A stretch of 64,000 nt of DNA from Cerrena zonata (taxonomy: Eukaryota; Basidiomycota; Agaricomycetes; Polyporales; Cerrenaceae), in NCBI GenBank assembly GCA_038087015.1, contig JASBNA010000002.1, positions 682,001 through 746,000 on the forward strand, written 5' to 3'. The notes under the pieces are model-generated. The model made no database searches. It was not told where the DNA came from and worked only from the letters and a program-made list of their open reading frames with translations. The translations under genes and the position numbers were made by a program. This document shows positions 12,252-22,422 of this stretch, piece after piece; the stretch's first letter is position 1; each line of letters begins with the position of its first letter.

Positions 12252-13065
12252 ATGTCAGAACAGCTTGACAGCAATGAATCAGTGTATGTAGCTCACAGTA
12301 GTAGCTGCATAACGACCCACACTAACGACTTCAGCAGAGATGAAGGATATACTCCTGAGGCTCATATAGCGTGGAGACTATTGTATCGGCTGTGGAGGCT
12401 TGATGAAGCCTCTAGAGCATTTCACGGTGCTCTGAAAAGAGTAGAGAACCAGAAGGATCAACAGTTGGCTGTTTTCCGAAGGTGGAAAATTGGATTGATC
12501 TTGGAGGTGGTGAGTATTTCACTTTAGATGATGAGATACACAAGTTACATATTTAGTAGGAGGACCTTGAGAAGGCTCTCGCACACATGTGCATCAGCGG
12601 ACTAATGACAACGCGCCTCAGCAATGCAATACACAGACGGCTCGACTGGCTCGATTATAATCAGTATCCGCCGAGTATTGACTTTAGTAGGTTACCGGAT
12701 GCGGATGCACCATCCGCTCCGGATCTCACCGAACTCTTTGATGGAGTGGTCCCTCAGATCATTCAGGGGGGAACCCACTGGTGGAATTACAATGAAAGTA
12801 CTGACTCGACTGAGGACGCACCATACTGGTGGGCAGATCCATCAGAAGAGGTATACCTCTTCCTCAAATTAATGTTTAGTACAAAATACTAATCCGTCTT
12901 AAGAGGTGGTCTTATAATGTTTCAGTACCACGAGATCTAGTCGGACAGTATGTGAGAAGGTTGACGCAATCTCAAGAATTGCTATCTCATGCTGTTTCGA
13001 AATTACGGGAGCTGCAAGATGAAGTTCAAACCGGAGAAGGAAGCACAGCAAGTGCAGAGGATTAG
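12252..13065 (+). CDS. Small element-borne protein of unknown function
   Basis: Four exons close in frame (12252-12283, 12335-12509, 12560-12850, 12904-13065) and give 219 residues. The N-terminal half is helical and rich in Trp/Arg/Leu (WRLLYRLWRLDEA). The middle has an Asp/Pro-rich loop encoded by GGATGCGGATGC-type DNA and a Trp-rich segment (WWNYNE, YWWADP). The C-terminus is a probable short coiled coil. I do not recognise the family. It starts 149 bp after the transposase on the same strand and carries the TCCGGA signature (about 12719), so it is probably an accessory gene of the element. Confidence 0.7.
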
Positions 13066-13269
13066 TAAATACGGATACAACACAGTTAGAAGAGTGCGGA
13101 TGTATTCTCGGATGTACTTGTGCGGATCATCTTTCAACATGCGAGATAATATAGAGAGTTTCAGCTTGCATAAAACCAGTACGGCTATAGGGTGGTGAGT
13201 ACATTGCAATCAAACCAACTATGACCGCAATGTGCGTATGTGAACCATCCAGAGCCATACAGAATGCAA

Positions 13270-15250
13270 GTTGGGTTGAGTTGGGCTAACTGACACCATG
13301 CATACCGACATGAAACGATACAAATTGAGTCAAATTGAGCAGATTGGGACCGTGGTATACAGAAAAGTACTTTTCAGTTGAGCCAACTGGGACGGTTGCA
13401 TGCCAATGAACATTTATTTTAGTTGGGCCAACTGGGATGGGCACATACCAACAGGAAACTATATCCATTTGATACGGTCGGGCCGACTGGAATGGTGACA
13501 TGCGGAATACGAGAGAGATAAATTATTTCAGTTCGGTCCAACCGCAGTCGTGGGCAGCGGAGGAATACGATGGATATTTACACCAGTCTGATCGACTGGG
13601 CTGGTGACATCCGGCATACTAGAGAGTGAGATTATTCCAGTCGGTCCAACCGGAATCGTGGCATGCGGAACGCTAGAGAAGTGAGACTGTTTCAGTTGGG
13701 CCCACTGAGATGGAGGGATGCGACAGGGAAGCCATGCCTGTATATCCCAGTTGGATCGACTGGGATGGTGACATGCGGAGTACGAGAGAGATAAATTATT
13801 TCAGTTGGTCCAACCGCAGTCGTGGGCAGCGGAAGAATACAATGGATATTTACACCAGTTGGACCGACTGGATCAGTGGTATACGGAGATTTAGGGTGGT
13901 AGAATTATTCCAGTTGGTCCAACTGGAGTCGTGGGCAGCGGAGGAATACGATGGATATTTACACCAGTTGGACCGACTGGGCTGGTGACATCCGGCATAC
14001 TAGAGAGTGAGATTATTCCAGTCGGTCCAACTGGGGTCATGGCATGCGGAACGCTAGAGAAGTGAGACTGTTTCAGTTGGGCCCACTGAGATGGAGGGAT
14101 GCGACAGGGAAGCCATGCCTGTATATCCCAGTTGGACCGACTGGGCTGGTGACATCCGGCAAACTAGAGAGTGAGATTATTCCAGTCGGTCCAACCTGGG
14201 TCGTGGGCAGCGGAGGAATACGATGGATATTTACACCAGTTGGACCGACTGGGATGGTGACACCCGGCAAACTAGAGAGTGAGATTATTCCAGTCGGTCC
14301 AACTGGGGTCGTGGGCAGCGGAGGAATACGATGGATATTTACACCAGTTGGACCGACTGGGATGGTGACACCCGGCAAACTAGAGAGTGAGATTATTCCA
14401 GTCGGTCCAACTGGGGTCGTGGCATGCGGAACGCTAGAGAAGTGAGACTGTTTCAGTTGGGCCCACTGAGATGGAGGGATGCGACAGGGAAGCCATGCCT
14501 GTATATCCCAGTTGGATCGACTGGGATGGTGACATGCGGAGTACGAGAGAGATAAATTATTTCAGTTGGTCCAACCGCAGTCGTGGGCAGCGGAGGAATA
14601 CGATGGATATTTACACCAGTTGGACCGACTGGGCTGGTGACATCCGGCATACTAGAGAGTGAGATTATTCCAGTCGGTCCAACCGGAATCGTGGCATGCG
14701 GAACGCTAGAGAAGTGAGACTGTTTCAGTTGGACCCACTGAGATGGAGAGATGCGACAGGGAAGCCATGCCTGTATATCCCAGTTAGACCGACTGGGATG
14801 GTGACATGCGAAGGATGGAGAAAGTACAATTACCCTAGTTAGCCCAACTAAACTCGAGGACAGTGACGCAATATAATGGATATTTGCATCAGTAGGGCCT
14901 ACTCGATCCGGGAATCCTGATGGAGAACAACGCAAATATATCCGAGTTGGATGGATTAAGATCGTGGCCCGCGAAATGTTAGAGAAGTTTAATTATACCA
15001 GTTGGACTGACCAGAGCCGTGGTATACCAAGTGCTATAGTGATAGAGTCATTGCAGTTGGGCCGGCTAGGATCGAGGAAGAAATAATGAATATATTCCAG
15101 TAGGACCAACCGAGCCCGTGGTATACACAATAAGAAAGTAAACATCATATGTCCGAGTTGGGCAAATCAGTTGGTGGTCTACCGGACCAACACAATTCTG
15201 GTTGGCATAACTGGGCCGCTGCGCTCGGAGTTTACTTACCTATACTATAC
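13270..15250. repeat. Palindrome-cored minisatellite with higher-order blocks
   Basis: About 35 units recur every 50-60 bp. Each has a pseudo-palindromic core, consensus CCAGTYGGWCCRACTGG, followed by one of about five spacer types, which recur in order. Block copies are visible: 13680-13860 is nearly repeated at 14440-14620. Units at both edges (13270-13500 and 14800-15250) are decayed while central ones are nearly identical, the usual pattern of an array growing from the centre. Because the core is palindromic, both strands stay open in places and spell Pro-Val-Gly-Pro-Thr-Gly; I treat that as non-coding. Confidence 0.92.
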
Positions 15251-15299
15251 TGGTGTAGTTGGTCCTACTCACCCGCATACCATGACATCTAGATGAGAG

Positions 15300-16980
15300 C
15301 TAGTCGAGCCAACTCATCCAAGGGATCTGGTTCTCAGTACAAGTCCGATCAGCCCCAACTCGCCCAGACTTGACGAGCATATTCCCCCCAACTTGCTCCA
15401 TGTGCTGCGGGAAAAGAGGACTGAAGGGGCTGCGCAAGTTCCCTTGCCCATTCGCTAATATTTGAGAGACAACACTACTAGAAAGTCTTCCATGACGAGC
15501 CTTCGAATGAGGTAACCTAATCGACAGACGCCGCAATGTCAATCCTAATCTCGAAATAGTTTCAATATCCTATGCAAACAAGATAAGGTTCCTGTATGTG
15601 GTACATTATTGGAGAGTACTGTACCAAAATGTGATCATGACATGCAATAGCAAGTTCCTCCATCTGCGGGCACCTCGTGCACAATTCCTGCGTTATTGCC
15701 AAGCTCAAGTAAGCCGTAGGCATATAGAGAACACGAAGTGTCGCTGCATGTCTTGCGATCAAGTGTTTTACAAGTCCATCGAACGATACACAAGGACCTC
15801 GAATTTCGTACGAATCGGCAATGAGGTAAAGTTCTTCCAGAGGCGAACTTCTTGAAAGATGATGTACAAATTTGATCAGGTATGCCGCATCTGGTGTTTC
15901 CGTGATATGCGTGTGGCGGATGGTTAGAGATTGAAGGTTAGGTAGGGGAGGTTTAGTAGATAATTTGCGTAGTTGCTGGGCTATCAGTCAGCAACAGCCA
16001 TTAGCGATAGAAAAAGAACGCACTTGATAGTATTGTATATCGAGTTTCTGGAGATTCGGAAGATGTGGGAGAAAATCAAAAACATCTTGGTGAGTTAGAG
16101 AGTATGAGAGTCCCAAAGCAAATGTTCGGATTCTAGATCCAAATGGGATAAACGAACGAAGTACGCCGGGAGTAACAGAACCACAATTATCCTAATAAAT
16201 ACATGTGTTCGGGCAGCTGTAGGCTCAGCAAATCTCACATCCAACGTGGAAAAGAAATCACCTTCAAATGAAAGCCTGTCAGAGTGGAAGACAAACGATT
16301 CAGCCATTCAGGCATCAAGTTTAGGATAGCTCGTCCGGGGCTTTCAATAGTGAGGTTTTCCAAGCTGCAAATCCTGACAAGTAGTGGAACAGCCTCTTCT
16401 GAACAACACGATGCATTAACGGTAAGGTCTCTTAGGGACAGGCATTGAGGAAGAGTCTCAAAGGTTGTCAAGATCAATTCCTGAGGATATCGATATGGGG
16501 TTAAAGCAAATGAACGAAGATTCGTCCATTCACGAAGGGCCTCGGATAGAGTTTGTGGGAAACGATTCATCGGCGGAGGTCTATCTTCCAGGAATCCTAA
16601 CATACAATAATGTCAAGAAAGATGGAGAAGAGGAACTAGAGGCCATATGGATTTACCCGCAATCCGAACGTCCAGTACATGCTGCCTATTATGAGGCAGA
16701 CGAGCGGAAGTGAAGAGGCCGTTCTAACAAATTACATAAACGTCAACAATGAGTGTGTATGTATTCGATGGGACGATGTGGGTACCAATTGTTGATCCCT
16801 TCGGCCAAGACGAAGAACATTGGTAGGTTCAGGCTCCAGTACCACTTTGCGATATAACAGCCTCGAGGCTGCATCATTGAACACCCGGTTTACCAATGAA
16901 CAAGCAAAGAGTGTTGGGTAAAATTCAGTTTCCTCGAGCGAATCAAAGACATGGATTAGTACGTCGTAGTTTAGTTCCAT
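15300..16980 (-). CDS. F-box/leucine-rich-repeat protein
   Basis: Six exons close in frame on the minus strand (16980-16786, 16723-16657, 16596-16262, 16191-16024, 15975-15625, 15569-15300), giving 461 residues. The first 50 residues (start MELNYDVLIHVF) read as a fungal F-box, the Skp1-binding part of SCF ubiquitin ligases. Leu-rich segments follow (for example LSLRDLTVNA, LENLTIES, LPNLQKLDIQ), as in LRR substrate-recognition regions. An upstream in-frame Met at 17052 is possible, but the F-box begins at the chosen start. The last roughly 60 codons lie against the minisatellite and contain decayed copies of its core, so the C-terminus seems to have been rebuilt from repeat DNA. Substrate unknown. 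Confidence 0.85.
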
Positions 16981-17291
16981 ACTATGCGAGGTTATAGCAG
17001 TTTTGTCACTACACACAACCAGAGTGTCGCCGCTGAGACGGAGAAGAATCAAAATCCACCGTGACAGTGATCTTCGAACTCCTGCCGTGACCGAGTCCGT
17101 GTACTACTACTTCGGCGTACCGTGAGACTAGATCCGGGCTTCAGTCATCCCGTGCCGCCGCGACGTCATGATAACCCTGCTGAAGTTCGGCAAGATATAT
17201 AGGCAAGGTATATAAGCTACTCTGCCGTACCGTGTACTCAACGTTCTCAGACGTCTATTCGCATTGCATCTATAGCAACTCATCGCAGGAA
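16981..17291. promoter_or_regulatory. Divergent promoter region with TATA-like motifs
   Basis: 311 bp between the F-box gene and FMP52. Two TATA-like motifs (gatatatagg near 17193 and gtatataagc near 17208) lie 75-100 bp before the FMP52 start and suit that gene. Confidence 0.5.
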
Positions 17292-18424
17292 ATGACAGGT
17301 ATATGCTTCCTTGAATGGTACAGAGATTTAGTCGGCCGGATACTAAACATTATGCATAAATATAGGCAAATCTGCTCTCGTTCTTGGTGCAACTGGTGCA
17401 ACCGGAAAGTTCTTGTTGCAAGAACTACTCAATAGTCCTGCGTACTCCCGAGTAGGAGAATATGGTCGTCGTGTAACAACCCCCGAAACTATCACGACAG
17501 GTAAATATAAGCTCGAACAGAAGGCCATTGACTTCGAGAAGTTGGGTGAAAGTGGGTTGAAGGATGGGAAATGGGATGTTGTGTTCATCACGTAGGTCTT
17601 CATATCCCCGTTCCGATATGGAATTATCACGAAATATTCTCTATAGGTTAGGAACTCGACGAGCGAATGTTAGCAGCGCTGCTGAGTTCGAGAAGATTGA
17701 TCGAGAGTGAGTAGCAATGTCAATTATATTCGACACTATGTACTGAAAGAATTCCCAGGTATGTTGTCAACGCAGCCCGTGAAGCCAAGACGGACGATCC
17801 TTCAGTAGACCAGAGACTTATCTACGTCTCAGTGAGTGCAGCCAGTCTCAATCAAATACTAAAGTTGGATTATCACTGATATCACTGCCACTTTTGTAGT
17901 CCGCTGGTGCTAACAAAAACTCATGGTTCTTATACCCGAAGTAAATACATCTCCCTACATCCCACTTCCTTATATTGACATTTAAATCGTTGTCCTAGAT
18001 CGAAAGGCTTGACTGAGGACGAGCTCTCGAAACTAGGATACAAGGAAACTTTGATCTTCCGACCTGGTGCCCTTACGGAGGGAAAACGTGGCGACCATAG
18101 ACTTGCGGAATCTATTCTGATGTAAGTACCTGTTTTCTATTCATTCGGGATTATATTTGACCGATTGTGTCTGTAGCAATACTCTTAATCTTAGGACGTC
18201 ATGGACGAATGATTACACGATAGAGGTAATATCAGACCATCATGTTCTCGTCTCAACTGTTAACAAATTGCTTACCATAGTGCCCTATTCTTGGGAGGGC
18301 GTTGAAGAATGCTGGTGCTCTGTCTTTACTTGCTCTTGAGAAATTCTCTGCAAAGGACGCAGGTTTCCCCTTCACCTTATTCAATAATCCCCCTCTTCGT
18401 GCGTTGGCCGAAGAGTCTGTATAG
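17292..18424 (+). CDS. FMP52: FMP52-like NAD(P)-binding protein
   Basis: Eight exons, the first only 7 bp (17292-17298), join to 240 residues: 17366-17591, 17647-17706, 17759-17831, 17900-17940, 17999-18121, 18177-18225, 18281-18424. The N-terminus has a Rossmann dinucleotide-binding loop (ALVLGATGATG, residues 6-16) typical of the HTATIP2/TIP30 short-chain dehydrogenase group. Further family marks are VFITLGTRRA, YVSSAGAN and RPGALTEGKRGDHRLAE. In yeast, Fmp52 is a mitochondrial outer-membrane protein; its reaction is not established. The length matches the family. The start is fixed by the tiny first exon, since the loop begins straight after it. The splice around the 49-bp exon 7 is the least certain part. 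Confidence 0.88.
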
Positions 18425-18675
18425 TTGCGATGTGTTTAGTCTTGTATTTCTCCTGGCTATCTCGTGTAATTTATCTTTCCCCCATCTGTGTTATGATTTG
18501 CTGAGACCTTCGAACGGCACCGGAAGCGCTTGTTGAACACGCGAGCAGTCACGATCGACTCGATAGAATTACGCGACCTTGCGACTTCACTGGCAAGAGG
18601 ATGCTTGCCATCTCAAGCACTCCCTGTGAATAGTTCATATCGATAACTGGCCTAATACTCGACTGATACATACCC

Positions 18676-19996
18676 ATGCTTCTCCGTTTCCTCCCAAAAA
18701 GAACACCCTCTCTTGGACGTTTCATAAGTGCCAGATACATGACGTCTGGATCCATTTTTGGCGACAGCTGCCCACTGGTTGTAACCCCAAAACAACTTTA
18801 CGATCTACCATCAGGATCAGTGACTGTACTTGATGCTAGCTGGCATATGCCAAATTCACCACGGAAGGCTAAGGAGGAATTCTTGAGCAAGCGTCTTCCC
18901 AATGCACAGTTCCTTGACCTCGATGAAGTGGCTAGTCCGCATGAACTAGGTTTGAAGCACATGATTCCATCTGAGGAGACATTTGCGGGGGCATGTGGTA
19001 CGTATATTGTTCGTCGACTCTCATATACTCCCAGTACTATCGGAGGACCTGTTACTCACCATCATTTCTCAGAAACACTTGGGATTACGCCTCAGTCACA
19101 CGTAGTTATGTGCGTCCATCATTGCTCCGACACACCTATTACATCCCATTCAACGCATTTCATAATAGCTATGACTCTCATGGTGTTTTCTCCTCACCTC
19201 GAGCCTTGTTCATGTTCCGCGCTTTCGGGCATGAACGTTCGAGTATCCTGAATGGTGGTCTCCCAAACTGGGAGGCCCATGGGTGTCAAGTCGAGACGGG
19301 CGAAGTGAAGCCCTCCAAGAAGGCTAAATATCCGGCCCCAAGACTTGACAACAGTATCATTCGCAGTAAGTCTAATCGAGTAATATCGCTCATATTCACA
19401 CTGAACTCCGCTTAGGCTATGAACAAATGATTTCCAACGCTCAACATGACCCTTCCGAGCAATCTATCGCTGAATTGGTCCTTGATGCAAGATCGAAGGG
19501 AAGGTTGGTAACTGATATGATGGTCACCCGTACATAGATCAATGACAGACACGCTTTTGTAGATACCTTGGAGTGGATCCCGAACCGCGACCGGGTCTGT
19601 CATCAGGCCACATGCCGCACTCACTTTCTCTGCCATTCAACGCATTCCTCGATACAAATACATTCAAGCCTTCGCCAGACGCAGCTGAAGTGTCATACAC
19701 CACTGTTCGGACCTCACAGGAAATTATCGAAACCCTTCGAGACGCAGTGGGAGACGAGAAACTGAAAGAGATCGTTGAAGGTAAAAGAGGGGTTGTCACA
19801 AGTTGTGGGAGTGGTATGACAGCCGGTGTCCTGTGGCTCGGGTTGAAATTACTTGGTGTGGATAAGGTTGCTCTGTACGATGAGGTGAGTCATCGATACA
19901 CTGTTGTCAGTGATATCTAGCCACTGACCAACCATCGCTTAGTCGTGGACGGGATACGCAATGAGAGAAAGCAGCCCAATTGTCAAGAGCGAATAG
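18676..19996 (+). CDS. TUM1: Two-domain sulfurtransferase (3-mercaptopyruvate type, TUM1-like)
   Basis: Six exons close in frame (18676-18997, 19073-19109, 19169-19365, 19416-19503, 19563-19884, 19943-19996), giving 339 residues. The N-terminus is Arg/Ser-rich and looks like a mitochondrial presequence. An inactive rhodanese domain follows (LDASWHMPNSPRKA; GLPNWEAHG linker). The C-terminal rhodanese domain carries the catalytic loop CGSGMTAG with Cys296; a CG(S/T)GxTA loop marks mercaptopyruvate sulfurtransferases rather than thiosulfate rhodaneses. Yeast Tum1 passes sulfur from cysteine metabolism to the tRNA thiolation (Uba4-Urm1) route. The length fits. One donor (GTTGGT at 19504) is unusual, but the frame supports it. 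Confidence 0.92.
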
Positions 19997-20333
19997 AATG
20001 GCTTGTTTCAAACGCCACAATCATACGATCTAGTTTGGAATAGTCTCGTTGAATGCTGATAGTCAAACTGCAATAGATGGAAGTTGAAATGTTCTTCGTC
20101 TCCGAAGCCATGCCCGGGTTGTAGCAATTGAGACTACTGCCCAAGATACTTCTAACACGCGTCGTACGAGATTAGATGATGTAAACAAAGCTCTATTTGT
20201 GAGTGGGATTTCCTAAGTCGACAGAATAATACTAATAATTATGAACGGCATAACTATACAGAGACGACCGAGCACTTCGAACTGTCTCATATCCTAGAAT
20301 ACATTGGATCTTCGAAACGATGAACGTCTGCCT
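19997..20333. other. Intergenic, convergent 3' ends
   Basis: 337 bp between the stops of two converging genes. I see no gene or repeat. Confidence 0.5.
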
Positions 20334-20848
20334 TCACATGACACAGATATCCCGCCTGTAGAACTCTAATACATCTAGGAAAGGCGGTGCCGAACGCGAT
20401 TTTGGTTTGGCAGAGATGTACGCAGCACGACCAGTATAGGTCACTTCGACCCTGTGTTTGTTTCCTTTGCGGAGAACAGTGATCTGCCAGCTGTGAAGGA
20501 AGAACTCGTCAATGAGGGCGCAGTGCGACAGTATAAATTGATCTTACCCCTCCGACAATAAGGTATTGTATCTGTCCTGTTGAATTCGTTGCAAGAGCAA
20601 CAGTCGAGCAGTTTGTATTGCACGACGTATATCCGACATTTCGTATATGTCGTGCATAAACTTGATCGAAGTGTCCGTCCGGCTAACTCGAACAACATCC
20701 AAAACTATAAAGCGATGAGTCTTAAATGCCTGCCAATTCCTTAAATAATTCATTACTCACCTTCATCTTCGTCATACATAGGAACCGGGTCAACATATTT
20801 GGTGCCTACAACTTCCCATGGGATTTCTTTGCGACGGAAGAATCGCAT
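20334..20848 (-). CDS. Small protein of unknown function (133 aa)
   Basis: Three minus-strand exons (20848-20761, 20704-20548, 20490-20334) close in frame with clean GT-AG introns. The product begins MRFFRRKEIPWEV, has a short acidic turn, then a helical stretch rich in Arg/Leu/Gln (about residues 50-80) and a C-terminal beta-like segment (WQITVLRKGNKHRVEVTYTG). There is no signal peptide or membrane segment. I do not recognise a named family. The consistent splicing and balanced composition argue for a real gene rather than noise. Confidence 0.65.
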
Positions 20849-22422
20849 GACGGTGCCGCAGACTCGTGTTATAGAAGACCAAAGTTGTCTGTAAGAGGTG
20901 ACGGATAGGGGTGGTGGCCAACAGCTACAACAGTGGAGCGGAAGGGCGAGGTATTTGGGTAGGGCAATGTCAAAGGGACGTGGCCTGAGTCAGCACGCGT
21001 AAACGGGCAGGTAATCGAGGGACAAAGCACGAACGTCTAAGAGGTCCGACTATATATTTCACACAGAAACCAAACTGATGTGCCGATAGGAGCGTACGCG
21101 TTGTGACAACTCGCAGCTTCACTGGTTCGGCGACAAATATGTCAAAATGTATATGGCCGCAGCTTATTGCACTGCGGTAGTTGGGTGAGGCTGTGCTCTG
21201 AACCTAGCTCGGATATGGAAAAACTCGACCGGAAAATTTCGGCATCTGTACTAGCCTACATCCTTGTGAAAGTAACGACAAGCCATTCAATGACCGAATA
21301 CCCATACTAACTGCTTGGTATTTACTAGATTTGAATATATGTGGGAAACATCTCCTATATCATCACTTGGAATCCCTCAGCGGAAGCTCAAGCCTTAACT
21401 CTATCAGTACAGGAGTTTAATGCCAGTGTACGTCTTATCTACTTGGGTCACACATTGGCCAACCCTTCCCATATTTCACTCCTCCTTCATCCGACCAGTA
21501 CAGTACATATGGGCCTGTACGTGTCGATGACGGATGACTGGTCGCAGCGTTTCTGCAAGATGATGATCGTGCATTTTCGATTGACCTTATTTGTACATGT
21601 CGCGGCGGAAAATAATTGGCCCCACGTTACTCCTTTCTTTCTTTCCTTGTCCTTTTGGTTTGCAACTCCGATGTGAACGATCTAACACTCCTTATGTAAC
21701 CTGAAATGCATATGCAAACTGAGGTTACGATTCATATTCTTACAAGGGGTATTGTATATCTGATTGAAGACTTATTCACAAACCTCATGCATCATGTTAG
21801 ATTGCAGTACTGAAACTTCCGAATTGATACGGATATTCCGAGTCAGTTTCTAAACCTATGCAATCTACTCTTCCTTAGCCGCTCTTGGTTACAGAACACA
21901 AACACCAGGTGGGCCACAATGTTAACCGATGTCCTTCTCCTGCCAGTGAGGTCGCAGCGCTTTGTGAACCATCAGTGAACATCCAGTGGTCACAGGTGAG
22001 TGTTATTTGATCTTCCTTTAGCGCAGTCATCCGATCCCAACCGATGCAATAGAATAGAAATGCTACGGTCAAATGAGAGCTACACCTCGGGACCCGAACG
22101 TATTGGCAGAAGTCATTGCATCTTTGAAATCGGCCAAGCGGCCGCTGTAGCACCCGGCTCCGGATGCACGGTAACGTACAGTGGTCGAATTGTTCTAAAA
22201 TGTCGTCGATACCTATATCACGAGTTCGCGACTGTGGGCCTATATCTGAGCTTACCAAGCTCGAGCAAGACACGTCGTATGACAGTTTGTTCAAGTTCTC
22301 AAACTTGTGGTTTTACAAAAACAGAGAATCGAATTTCGGGCCAATTCTACAAACATACAAGATACTTATGGTGGAGAGTTACAACATTTCAACAGCACCA
22401 AAAACAGAGGGATGTTCCGAGC
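20849..22422. other. Gene-poor stretch (1.6 kb)
   Basis: Open frames here (for example around 21341-21676 and 22000-22536) do not link into exon chains and show no family motif. I see no repeat or RNA gene. Confidence 0.5.

Larger units (their letters stand above)
1..13100. mobile_element. KDZ-type DNA transposon carrying TET/JBP gene (bounds unresolved)
   Basis: A KDZ transposase (8298-12103) lies 89 bp downstream of a TET/JBP dioxygenase in the same orientation, the pairing described for fungal KDZ (Kyakuja-Dileera-Zisupton) elements. Three further multi-exon genes (11-3464, 3594-6616, 12252-13065) do not match housekeeping families and share one base-level signature with the pair: a high density of the palindrome TCCGGA, which drops to near zero outside. 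That signature is my reason for treating the block as one unit. I could not find terminal inverted repeats or a target-site duplication. The left end probably lies outside the window, and the right end is somewhere between 13065 and the minisatellite that starts near 13270. Confidence 0.75.

Noticed and set aside
14044..14445. Open frames on both strands spelling Pro-Val-Gly-Pro-Thr-Gly (collagen-like) across the minisatellite
   Set aside because: The palindromic core yields the same peptide on both strands by necessity. There is no start context, no conserved flank, and spacing varies with the repeat, so it is not evidence of a gene.
13270..15250. Regularly spaced palindromic repeats that might suggest a CRISPR array
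   Set aside because: Spacers fall into about five recurring types instead of being unique, repeats vary, and the surrounding genes are spliced eukaryotic genes.
20849..22400. Several open frames (such as 21341-21676 and 22000-22536) as possible genes
   Set aside because: No motif, odd composition and no compatible splice sites linking them.
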